A stretch of 64,000 nt of DNA from Flavobacterium sp. JAD_PAG50586_2 (GTDB taxonomy: Bacteria > Bacteroidota > Bacteroidia > Flavobacteriales > Flavobacteriaceae): positions 124,001-188,000 of the forward strand of contig CP096136.1 in NCBI GenBank assembly GCA_023213215.1. The letters run 5' to 3'. Below, piece after piece: positions 9,395 to 17,505 of this stretch. The stretch's first letter is position 1. Each line of letters begins with the position of its first letter. The position numbers and the translations under genes are program-made. The notes under the pieces were generated by a model. That model was not told the origin of the DNA and ran no database searches. It saw only the letters and a list, made by a program, of their open reading frames with translations.

Positions 9395-10036
9395 ATGAAC
9401 AAAATATTCTCGATTGCTTTCTTGCTTTTAGTAACACTAACTGCGAATGCACAGGACAAAAAAGCAAAGGACTTGTTGGACCAGGTTACGGCTAAGATTA
9501 AGTCTTACAACAATATTACCATCGATTTCAAGTACACACTTACCAATAACAAGGAAAATATCAATAAGGAAAGTAAAGGAAATGTCATAATTCAGGGCAA
9601 TAAATATGTGTTGAATTTTATGGGTGTTACTAAAATATACGATGGCAAAAAAAGCTACACTATTGTTCCTGAAGATGAAGAGATAACTATTTCCAGTTTG
9701 GCTGATAGTGATGATAAAGCGATTACACCATCTAAAATGCTTACCTTTTTTAACAGTGGTTATAAATATAGCTGGGATATCCTGCAGGATGTTAAGGGAA
9801 GAAAAATACAGTATATTAAGTTAGTTCCCATCAATGCTAAAGACCAGAGAAAAGAAATCCTTTTAGGCATTGATTCGCAAACAAAAAACATCTATAATGT
9901 AATTGAAATGGGGAAAAATGGATCAAGAACAACACTTACTGTTAATTCTTTTAAAACCAATCAGCCATTATCAAAAAATCAGTTTACCTTTGTCGCTAGT
10001 AAATATCCAAATTACTACATCAATAAACTAGATTAA
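9395..10036 (+). CDS. lolA: Outer-membrane lipoprotein carrier protein LolA
   Basis: Periplasmic chaperone that carries lipoproteins from the inner to the outer membrane. The signal peptide MNKIFSIAFLLLVTLTANAQ ends in a good cleavage site, so I start at ATG 9395. An in-frame ATG at 9374 inside the ftsK end is possible. The mature part (KDLLDQVTAKIKSYNNITIDFKY..., ITISSLADSDDKAITPSKML) matches the half-barrel LolA fold used in Bacteroidota. 213 aa. It starts immediately after ftsK and precedes the LPS permease gene by 7 bp. Confidence 0.88.
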   Translation: MNKIFSIAFLLLVTLTANAQDKKAKDLLDQVTAKIKSYNNITIDFKYTLTNNKENINKESKGNVIIQGNKYVLNFMGVTKIYDGKKSYTIVPEDEEITISSLADSDDKAITPSKMLTFFNSGYKYSWDILQDVKGRKIQYIKLVPINAKDQRKEILLGIDSQTKNIYNVIEMGKNGSRTTLTVNSFKTNQPLSKNQFTFVASKYPNYYINKLD

Positions 10037-10043
10037 TCTTCGA

Positions 10044-11917
10044 GTGAAAATACTTGACAAGTACTTATTAAAATCCTTCCTTATTACATTTACTTCTGTA
10101 TTTGTAATTCTATTTTTCATATTCGTATTACAGGTAGTCTGGCTTTTCATTTCTGAATTGGCCGGTAAGGACTTAGATTTTGTCATGATCATCAAGTTCC
10201 TGCTGTTCAAAATGCCAAGTATCATTCCGTTAGTATTACCGCTATCGGTGTTATTGGCATCGATTATGACTTTTGGAAGTTTGGCCGAAAACTATGAGTT
10301 TGCCGCAATGAAATCTTCCGGAATATCATTGCAGCGATCCATGCGAAGCCTCATCTATTTCATAATCGGATTGAGTATCGTTGCTTTTATTTTTGCCAAT
10401 AATGTCATTCCGTATGCCGAATATAAATTTGTTAACTTCCGAAGGAATATAGCGCAGGTTAAACCCGCAATGGCAATAGCTGAAGGACAGTTTAGCCAGG
10501 TTGGAAGCTACAATATCAAAGTAGAAAAGAAATCAGGAGATAATGGCAAATATCTTACCGGTGTTACCATTCACCAGTTATCGAGTTTAGGAGCCGGAAG
10601 TAATACTGTCATTAAAGCAAAAAAAGGAGAATTAGTCAGTAGCGAAAATTCCAATACCCTTAAATTAGTTCTCAATGATGGGAACTATTATGAAGATATT
10701 ATTCCAAAAAATTCGAAGACCGCAATAAAGTGCCCTTTGCCAAAAGTGAATTCAAAAGGTATGTAATCAATATTGACCTATCAAAATTGAACAACGCTGA
10801 CATGGAGAGCGAGCAAATTACCAATACCAATACCATGTTAACGGTTGGTGAACTCGCCTATACACTCGATTCGCTTCAAAAAAACTACAATAAGGATTTG
10901 GTTTCCATTGCGGAGAATATTACCCAACGTTCTTCCATAACCAATACTGGCAATTCAGGTAGTTCACCTACATTAAATCTTAGCCAAAAAGATGTGCTTA
11001 ATAGCTATACCGATAGTCAGAAAAGTCAAATAGTCCGTTTGGCAGTTTCCAACATTGATGCCACCTCATTTGCTTTGGATACCTCACACTATGAACTGGA
11101 TGATAAGGAAAAAAACATCAGCCAGCATTGGATTGCGCTTTATGACAAATTCGTTATCGCTTTTTCGTGTCTCCTGATGTTCTTTATCGGAGCACCTCTT
11201 GGAGCTATTATCCGCAAAGGTGGTTTGGGACTGCCTATGGTATTCGCCATCCTTATCTTTATCATTTTTCACTTCATAAATACCTTCGGCAAAAAAGTAG
11301 CACAGCAGGATGAATTAGCCCCTTTCTTAGGCAGTTGGATGTCAACTATCGTACTCGCCCCATTGGCCATACTACTTACCAAAAAAGCTACTGATGACAA
11401 AGGATTCGCCTTTAGTTTTGACTTCAGCTGGGCTTTGGTGGTAATCAGTAGGATTCCGTACCTAAATACGCTTCTGAAAGACAAAGAAGATCCCGAAGTA
11501 GAATTGGAAAATGATATTCAGGCAGCATCTATCACTAAAGGAGATACTACTGCCAAAAAAGTCAAAATCACACCAATTAAAATTGACGTTACTGCTTTAT
11601 CGGAAGCCCAATCGGAATATAAGCGATATAGTATCATTGCATTGAGCGCTAACCTACTTCTATTGGCTTTACTTTTATCTGGTCTCTTAGAGGGAATCGT
11701 ATTGCTGTCAATCTGCGGTATAATTGCTTTACTATTCTTTGTAGCTCTATTTAAATCGCAGCAATCCTTAAATAGGATTAGCAGTATGTATGGAATAATT
11801 ATGGATATAAATTTCATAACCTTACTATTGGGCGGCTTTCCTTTCTACCTATTATTCTATCTCTACAACAGGGATTACTTAAATACTCTATCAAAAAACA
11901 ACACAACTATAGTTTAA
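10044..11917 (+). CDS. lptG: LptF/LptG (YjgP/YjgQ) family permease (frame broken once at ~10708)
   Basis: Inner-membrane component of the LPS export ABC transporter. It starts at GTG 10044 ([15 protein letters not shown], the usual family N-terminus) with membrane helices, [12 protein letters not shown], and [14 protein letters not shown]. The frame ends early at 10766, while the family sequence continues one frame over ([19 protein letters not shown]...). Adding one A to the run at 10706-10711 gives a single 624-aa protein with the C-terminal helices [16 protein letters not shown]. The extra C-terminal extension after ~residue 480 is typical for Bacteroidota. It is followed directly by ribBA, whose ATG overlaps the stop. 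Confidence 0.88.
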
Positions 11918-13050
11918 TGGACGATAATAAAATACATCTTAACACTATCGAAGAAGCCATCGAAGACATCCGACAAGGCAAGATTATCATAGTTGTAGAT
12001 GATGAAGACCGAGAAAATGAAGGCGATTTTTTGGCTGCAGCCGATAAGGTCACTCCCGAAATGATCAATTTCATGGCTACTCATGGAAAAGGACTAATCT
12101 GTGCCCCTTTAACCGAAAAGCGCTGCATTGAATTGGAACTGCACTCGATGGTAAAAAACAACACTGACCACATGGAAACTGCCTTTACCGTTTCTGTAGA
12201 TTTAAAAGGTCACGGAGTTACAACGGGAATATCAGCATCTGACAGAGCCAAAACTGTTTTAGCTTTAATAAATGAAGACACCAAACCTTACGACCTGGCA
12301 CGTCCTGGGCACATATTTCCGTTAATCGCAAAACAAGGCGGGGTATTGCGCAGAACAGGCCATACAGAAGCAGCTATAGATTTTGCCCGTTTGGCCGGAT
12401 TTAAACCAGCCGGAGTAATTTGTGAGATTATGAATGAAGATGGTTCTATGGCGCGTTTGCCGGAACTTATTGAAGTAGCCCGAAAGTTTGACCTGAAATT
12501 GGTTTCCATTGAAGATTTGGTGGCTTACCGAATGCAGCACGATAGCCTGATTGTTAAAAAAGATGATTTTGAGATGGAAACCCGCTTTGGTACCTTTAGA
12601 CTTAGAGCTTATCAGCAAACCACCAACAAACAGGTGCATTTGGCATTGACCAAAGGCAGCTGGAATTTAGGAGATGCCGTACTTACCCGAATCAATTCAA
12701 CCCAAGCCAATAATGACATTCTGAATACGCTAGCCATGGCGATGGATAAAAAACTGGATGATGTTTTCAACCGGATTATCCAGGAAGAAAAAGGCGCTGT
12801 TTTATTTATAAATCAGGAAGTAGACTCCTCTGACCTTTTAAATAGACTAACGGAATTGAAGCAATTGCAGGCAGAAGGAATCCACAAAGTACCGCAAATC
12901 AAAATGGACGTGAAGGACTTTGGAATTGGCGCCCAGATATTGCATGACATTGACATTTCAAAAATACGACTTATCTCAAACACTACCCAAACCAAGCGTG
13001 TAGGTATGATTGGGTACGGTTTAGAGATAATTGAATATGTTCCTTATTAA
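11917..13050 (+). CDS. ribBA: 3,4-dihydroxy-2-butanone 4-phosphate synthase with degenerate GTP cyclohydrolase II domain
   Basis: Riboflavin synthesis. Residues 1-205 are an intact DHBP synthase (RibB) domain with [13 protein letters not shown], the acidic metal/substrate loop, and [23 protein letters not shown]. Residues ~215-377 align in position with GTP cyclohydrolase II (RibA), but the zinc-binding Cys cluster of true RibA (C-x2-GD...RCDCG) is absent: the region reads [20 protein letters not shown]. So only the RibB activity is expected from this copy; another RibA should exist elsewhere. 377 aa, overlapping the end of the permease gene by one base. Confidence 0.9.
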   Translation: MDDNKIHLNTIEEAIEDIRQGKIIIVVDDEDRENEGDFLAAADKVTPEMINFMATHGKGLICAPLTEKRCIELELHSMVKNNTDHMETAFTVSVDLKGHGVTTGISASDRAKTVLALINEDTKPYDLARPGHIFPLIAKQGGVLRRTGHTEAAIDFARLAGFKPAGVICEIMNEDGSMARLPELIEVARKFDLKLVSIEDLVAYRMQHDSLIVKKDDFEMETRFGTFRLRAYQQTTNKQVHLALTKGSWNLGDAVLTRINSTQANNDILNTLAMAMDKKLDDVFNRIIQEEKGAVLFINQEVDSSDLLNRLTELKQLQAEGIHKVPQIKMDVKDFGIGAQILHDIDISKIRLISNTTQTKRVGMIGYGLEIIEYVPY

Positions 13051-13225
13051 AATAACTACGAATTAAGAATTAGGAATTACGATTGTTTACTAAGTAATGT
13101 TCAGTAAGTGAAACATATAGCCCCAAGACAAAAAAATAAACAGATATTTTAGCCAAAATCTTTTTGCAAACTGAAAAAGGTTGTTATATTTGCACTCGCA
13201 ATAACAAATTGTGCACGCTCAAACT

Positions 13226-13310
13226 GGAGAAATGGCAGAGCGGTCGAATGCGGCAGTCTTGAAAACTGTTGACTGTAACAGGTCCGGGGGTTCGAATCCC
13301 TCTTTCTCCG
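13226..13310 (+). tRNA. tRNA-Ser (anticodon UGA)
   Basis: GGAGAAA pairs with TTTCTCC as acceptor stem, with G as discriminator base. Anticodon arm GCAGT-CTTGAAA-ACTGT gives anticodon TGA. A long variable arm follows (class II tRNA), then the T arm GGGGGTTCGAATCCC. CCA is not encoded. The 3' end is the likely attachment site of the element whose integrase begins 250 bp downstream. Confidence 0.95.
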
Positions 13311-13334
13311 CTCGTTTAAATGCAAATTTAAACA

Positions 13335-13370
13335 AAACGCTGTAAAACTTAGGTTTTACGGCGTTTTTTT
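13335..13370 (+). terminator. Terminator after tRNA-Ser
   Basis: AACGCTGTAAAAC pairs with GTTTTACGGCGTT (one mismatch/wobble) and runs into T7. It lies 25 bases after the tRNA. Confidence 0.85.
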
Positions 13371-13412
13371 ATTGGTGACAATACCAAAGAAGTTCATTAA
13401 ATAGTATTTGTA

Positions 13413-13460
13413 CAGTGACCTATTTAGTGACCTATTTTTTTACTCATAAATAGGTCACTG
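13413..13460. repeat. 13-bp inverted repeat with an extra direct copy, upstream of the integrase
   Basis: CAGTGACCTATTT (13413-13425) is matched exactly by AAATAGGTCACTG (13448-13460). A second direct copy, AGTGACCTATTT, starts at 13426. There is no T tract after the right arm, so it is not a terminator. Placed between a tRNA and an integrase, it could be recombinase arm-binding sites or an operator. Confidence 0.75.
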
Positions 13461-13559
13461 GATTATCAGGAACAACCTGACTAACAGCCTGTTCAATTAT
13501 TGTACATCTTGTGTCGCGTGTGATAGGTTAATAATTTTAGAAATCTAAAACACCTTCTC

Positions 13560-14819
13560 ATGAACAAGACATTCAGCCTATTGTTCTTACTCAAAAAGAA
13601 CAAACAAAAAGCAAACGGAACAGTGCCACTTTACGCAAGAATCACCATCGATGGAGTTCCAAAAGAAATCTCATGCAAACGCAGCATCGATCCTGATCTT
13701 TGGGATAATAAATTGCAACGTCTTTCTGGTCGTACTCAGGAAGTAAAATCAATGAATAGTTATTTAAAAACTTTCGAGCAGGAAATCTTCGATGCACATC
13801 ATATGGCCATGAAGGATAAAAAACCTGTAACCGCAGCGGTTGTTAAATCAAAAGTCACCGGAACCGATAGAGCTAAACACATGATCATTCCAATCTTTAA
13901 AGAACATAATCGGAAAATGTGGGCACTGGTACCTGGTGAGTTTGCTAAAGGAACTGCGGAGCGTTATGACACTTCATTGATGCACACCGAGAAATATATA
14001 TTGTGGAAGTATAAAAAGACTGATATGGATATTGAGGATATTGATTATGAATTTGTAACCGATTACGAATTCTACTTAAAAACGGAAAGAGATTGTTGTC
14101 ATAATACTGCAGTCAAGTACGTAAAGAATTTCCAGAAAATAATTAACATTTGCCTAAAAAATGAATGGATAGCCCGTGATCCTTTTCTTAAATATGAAGC
14201 AAAGGTTCGTGAAGTGGAGCGCGACTACTTAACATTGATTGAATTGCGAACTATTTATCAGAAGAAATTTGTATCAGAACGATTAAGATTGGTAAGAGAC
14301 ATATTTGTTTTCAGCTGCTATACCGGACTTGCTTATATCGATGTTAAACAATTGGCACCTGAAAACATTTCCTTGGGAATAGATGGAATCAAATGGATAT
14401 TTAAAAACAGACAAAAAACTGATGGTCCGTCAAACATACCGATTCTTCCTATTGCAAATGAAATCATTGACAGGTATACTGAAAATCCTAAATGTTTAAA
14501 TGAAAATCGAGTTCTACCGATTCTTAGTAATCAAAAAATGAACAGCTACTTGAAAGAAATCGCAGATGTATGTGGAGTAAATAAAGATTTGACATTCCAC
14601 GCTGCGCGTCACACCTTCGCGACAACTGTTACTTTAAGTAATGGTGTGCCAATCGAAAGTGTTAGTAAAATGCTTGGACACAAAAATCTTAAAAGCACAC
14701 AAATATATGCACGGGTATTGGATTTAAAAGTAAGTGCAGATATGCAAATTCTTCGTAATAAATTGCAGGAAATTATGAATTCTGACGATGGAAAGGTGCT
14801 GCTAAGTTATACTGCTTAA
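13560..14819 (+). CDS. Tyrosine recombinase (Bacteroidota ICE/conjugative-transposon integrase type)
   Basis: 419 aa. The N-terminal arm-binding domain (FSLLFLLKKNKQKANGTVPL... ITIDGVPKEIS) and SAM-like core-binding domain are typical of Bacteroidota integrases. In the catalytic domain the HxxR motif is HAARHTF, the third motif LGHKN, and the nucleophile TQIYARV. The first catalytic Arg region reads CYTGLAYIDVKQL, with Ala where many enzymes have Arg; substitutions here are known in this branch (IntDOT lacks it). It is next to a tRNA-Ser and ends at a terminator, so it probably integrates and excises the element that starts here. Confidence 0.93.
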   Translation: MNKTFSLLFLLKKNKQKANGTVPLYARITIDGVPKEISCKRSIDPDLWDNKLQRLSGRTQEVKSMNSYLKTFEQEIFDAHHMAMKDKKPVTAAVVKSKVTGTDRAKHMIIPIFKEHNRKMWALVPGEFAKGTAERYDTSLMHTEKYILWKYKKTDMDIEDIDYEFVTDYEFYLKTERDCCHNTAVKYVKNFQKIINICLKNEWIARDPFLKYEAKVREVERDYLTLIELRTIYQKKFVSERLRLVRDIFVFSCYTGLAYIDVKQLAPENISLGIDGIKWIFKNRQKTDGPSNIPILPIANEIIDRYTENPKCLNENRVLPILSNQKMNSYLKEIADVCGVNKDLTFHAARHTFATTVTLSNGVPIESVSKMLGHKNLKSTQIYARVLDLKVSADMQILRNKLQEIMNSDDGKVLLSYTA

Positions 14820-14849
14820 TCTTTAACTGTAATTTTTGTAAAACTAACG

Positions 14850-14877
14850 GCACCGCCTATAAAGTCGGTGCTTTTTT
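14850..14877 (+). terminator. Terminator of the integrase gene
   Basis: GCACCG and CGGTGC pair around a 10-base loop, followed by T6. Confidence 0.85.
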
Positions 14878-14898
14878 AATGCTTTCTATGTATGTTTA

Positions 14899-14915
14899 AT
14901 TCCCGAATCACACAC
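14899..14915. promoter_or_regulatory. Shared TTCssGAA box upstream of the AraC-type gene
   Basis: ATTCCCGAATCACACAC. The dyad ATTC-CC-GAAT followed by CACACAC reappears upstream of rteC (49494-49510), and related dyads lie upstream of the TPR-AraC regulator (51332-51366). Likely binding site of an element-encoded regulator. Confidence 0.45.
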
Positions 14916-14978
14916 TACATTTCTTGATTAATACTGTTGTTCTATATAATTTAGCTTAATTTCCCATCACTTTTTCAT

Positions 14979-15572
14979 ATGCACATTCCGGATAACCAGC
15001 AAAGAATAAAGACAATTTACCGAATGCTATTGGAAATAATCAATGGCAATCTGGCCTATCGGATACCTTTAAACGGAAATGACATTGAATTTGATGAACT
15101 GGCAAGGCTCCTCAATGAATTCGCAGCCAAATTACAGGAGGCCAACTATCTTAATCCATATGTCATATCAGATAAACCCAAAGAAGTTATCGAACCTTCT
15201 CAGCTGATTCAAAAAGTGCAGGACTACATACTAAACCATTTGGAAGAAGATCTTCCATCAACCAAATCATTAGCCCAAATGTTTGGAACCAACGAGTTTA
15301 CCTTAAAACAAAACTTTAGAACATTATTCAAAACTAGCGTCTATCAGTATTATAATGATGAGCGATTAAAGAAAGCCCGTTTACTAATTGAACACACGGC
15401 AATTCCCCTGGCCAATATAGCACTGGTTTCAGGATTCAATAATTACACTAATTTCTACAAGGCATTCAAGAAAAAGTACAATCAAAGTCCAAGCGATTTA
15501 GTAAGGCAGGTTCAAACTGATGGAGATACTTCAGAAGATTCCAATATTGCTAACTCAAATAATCCCGATTGA
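14979..15572 (+). CDS. AraC-family transcriptional regulator
   Basis: 197 aa. The C-terminal ~100 residues are a double HTH of AraC type: LPSTKSLAQMFGTNEFTLK, then IALVSGFNNYTNFYKAFKKK and the YNQSPSDLVRQ signature. The N-terminal ~60 residues (IYRMLLEIINGNLAYRIPL, DELARLLNEFAAKLQEA) resemble the HAMP-like lead-in seen in flavobacterial members rather than a sugar-binding domain. It precedes the MauE-like gene by 53 bp in the same direction and is the obvious candidate regulator for the peptide/SusCD locus. Confidence 0.85.
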   Translation: MHIPDNQQRIKTIYRMLLEIINGNLAYRIPLNGNDIEFDELARLLNEFAAKLQEANYLNPYVISDKPKEVIEPSQLIQKVQDYILNHLEEDLPSTKSLAQMFGTNEFTLKQNFRTLFKTSVYQYYNDERLKKARLLIEHTAIPLANIALVSGFNNYTNFYKAFKKKYNQSPSDLVRQVQTDGDTSEDSNIANSNNPD

Positions 15573-15625
15573 TAATCTCTTAATAATTTCATTTACAGAA
15601 TTTTACCATATCAAAAATTCAAAAA

Positions 15626-17146
15626 ATGAAACCTTCCTGTTACAAAAAGTATACAATTGAAATCATTAGCTATTTGTTTTTGATCTTGTTTACTTATGCA
15701 GCATTTAGCAAACTGGCCACCTACGAAACTTTTGTTGTACAATTAGGCCAGTCACCTATGTTAAGTGCTTTTGCAGGATGGATTTCTTGGAGTATTCCAA
15801 CAGTTGAAATCATAATTGCAGTTCTTTTAATGTTCAACAGATGGAGATTCCTTGCGTTAACGGCATCTTTTACATTAATGGGGATGTTTACTGCTTACAT
15901 CTATATTATTTTAAATTACAGTGATTTCGTGCCTTGTTCCTGCGGAGGCATATTAGAGAAAATGTCATGGCAACAACATTTGTATTTTAATCTCGTTTTT
16001 TGTTTTCTTGCTTTGGTTGCCATTATTTTTTCGCTGGAAAATCTAACTGTACAGGAAAGAGCATGGAAAACAAAATACAAATTACTGCTAATACTTCTGT
16101 CCACAATTTTCGCAATTGCAGTCGTCTATCTGCTCTTTCTTAAATCGGAACAGATTATCCATGAGGAAAACAATTTCGTCCGCAGATTTCCGCCACATCT
16201 TTATAACAAGTCCGCTGAATTAGACTTGAAATTTACAGGCTACTATTTCGCTGGATCTACCAAGGATTCCATTTACCTGGGAAATTATACTGCACCCTTA
16301 AACGTGCTGGCAGTTAGTAAAAACCTGAAAGATTCAAAAGTACACCATATTACCTTAGACAATTATAACCTCCCATTCCAAGCGGCGCTTGTTAGAGTAA
16401 ACCCACCGTTTTTTTACTTGACTGACGGAACAATTCCATGCATTTTTAAAGGCCAGACATCAAACTGGAAAGCAAGGAAAGTACTAAACTGCAATAGTAG
16501 GTTCACCGCCTTCGAGCCCATAGATGAAGTTACCGTTTTTATTAGGACAAGGAAGGCAGTCACTAAAGAAAGTACAATAGGAAAATTGGAAATTGATGGG
16601 AACATTACCCGACTTATCACAAATGACCAAATATTGCAAAAACAAATTGATGGTGTTTTCGATTGTGACGGAATGTTACGTTACGATCACAGTGGTCAAA
16701 AACTGATTTACACGTACTATTATCGAAACCAGTATATGGTAGTCGACAAAAATCTAAGGCTACTGTACCGAAACAATACAATAGATACAACGGCAACTGC
16801 CAACATTCAAATAACCACTTTAAATAATGGGTCCAGAAAGCTGTCAGCATCACCACTAATGGTAAACAGGCTAAGTGCAATAGCAGGAAAGCAGCTTTTT
16901 ATAAATTCAAGTCTGCGTGGTCATTTTGAGTCAAAAAAAATGTGGAAACAATCTTCAATAATAGATGTTTACAATTTTATGGATCAAACCTATAGTCACA
17001 GTTTTTACATCCATAATCTCGGCAAGGAGAAACCACAGGCAATGCTTGCAACACAAGACATTGTTTACTTTCTATTCAACCACAATTTAATTGCGTATAA
17101 AATCGATTTAAAAGGAAGAAAAACAACTAGTATTACCAGGAATTAG
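15626..17146 (+). CDS. MauE/DoxX-like membrane protein with large C-terminal domain
   Basis: Residues ~1-150 hold four membrane helices (EIISYLFLILFTYAAFSKL, SIPTVEIIIAVLLMF and so on) with the CSCGG motif found in MauE-like proteins, a redox-type pair also seen in membrane partners of disulfide chemistry. One more helix lies at ~residues 152-172. The remaining ~320 residues are soluble, probably periplasmic, and rich in β-strand patterns compatible with a β-propeller. It sits 54 bp upstream of a small Cys-containing exported peptide. A role in oxidising or maturing that peptide is inferred, not known. 506 aa. Confidence 0.75.
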   Translation: MKPSCYKKYTIEIISYLFLILFTYAAFSKLATYETFVVQLGQSPMLSAFAGWISWSIPTVEIIIAVLLMFNRWRFLALTASFTLMGMFTAYIYIILNYSDFVPCSCGGILEKMSWQQHLYFNLVFCFLALVAIIFSLENLTVQERAWKTKYKLLLILLSTIFAIAVVYLLFLKSEQIIHEENNFVRRFPPHLYNKSAELDLKFTGYYFAGSTKDSIYLGNYTAPLNVLAVSKNLKDSKVHHITLDNYNLPFQAALVRVNPPFFYLTDGTIPCIFKGQTSNWKARKVLNCNSRFTAFEPIDEVTVFIRTRKAVTKESTIGKLEIDGNITRLITNDQILQKQIDGVFDCDGMLRYDHSGQKLIYTYYYRNQYMVVDKNLRLLYRNNTIDTTATANIQITTLNNGSRKLSASPLMVNRLSAIAGKQLFINSSLRGHFESKKMWKQSSIIDVYNFMDQTYSHSFYIHNLGKEKPQAMLATQDIVYFLFNHNLIAYKIDLKGRKTTSITRN

Positions 17147-17200
17147 ATCGAACACCTGTAGAAAAAAGTAGATCAAATAATAACAATAATACTTATTACC

Positions 17201-17449
17201 ATGAAAAAAGTAAAAATGATTTTTTCAGTAGCGCTTTTTAGTGCTGTAGCATTCGGAGCATTTGCATTTTCCAGCAAATCAGAAGCCGTTGCAAATGTAC
17301 CGGGTTACATCAAACACGGTTTTACCTGCGAGGAAGTAACTCGATGTTCCAACATCCCGAGTTCAGTACTTTGTACTGACATTACCGGAGCACAAGCATT
17401 CGACATGAGTGGTGTTAACCAGTGTGCAGCTGATTTGTGGAAATTGTAA
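17201..17449 (+). CDS. Small exported cysteine-containing peptide (DUF6520-like)
   Basis: 82 aa. A Lys-rich start and hydrophobic stretch (MKKVKMIFSVALFSAVAFGA) form a signal peptide. The mature part has four cysteines (FTCEEVTRCSNI, SSVLCTDI, NQCAADLWKL), enough for two disulfides. It resembles the uncharacterised DUF6520 small peptides of Bacteroidota that sit next to MauE-like genes. A terminator follows. Function unknown; bioactive peptide, signal or scavenged substrate are all possible. Confidence 0.7.
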   Translation: MKKVKMIFSVALFSAVAFGAFAFSSKSEAVANVPGYIKHGFTCEEVTRCSNIPSSVLCTDITGAQAFDMSGVNQCAADLWKL

Positions 17450-17465
17450 TTTCACTTTAGCTAGG

Positions 17466-17502
17466 AAAAGCAGTTCGTGAATAATCATGAACTGCTTTTT
17501 AT
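17466..17502. terminator. Bidirectional terminator between the small peptide and the S9 peptidase
   Basis: AAAGCAGTTC pairs with GAACTGCTTT around a 12-base loop. There is a T run on the right and an A run on the left, so it serves both convergent units. Confidence 0.85.
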
Positions 17503-17505
17503 ATA

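Noticed and set aside
13560..14819. Phage prophage start
   Set aside because: No capsid, terminase or tail genes follow; rteC and Bacteroidota-type element genes favour an ICE or mobilisable element.
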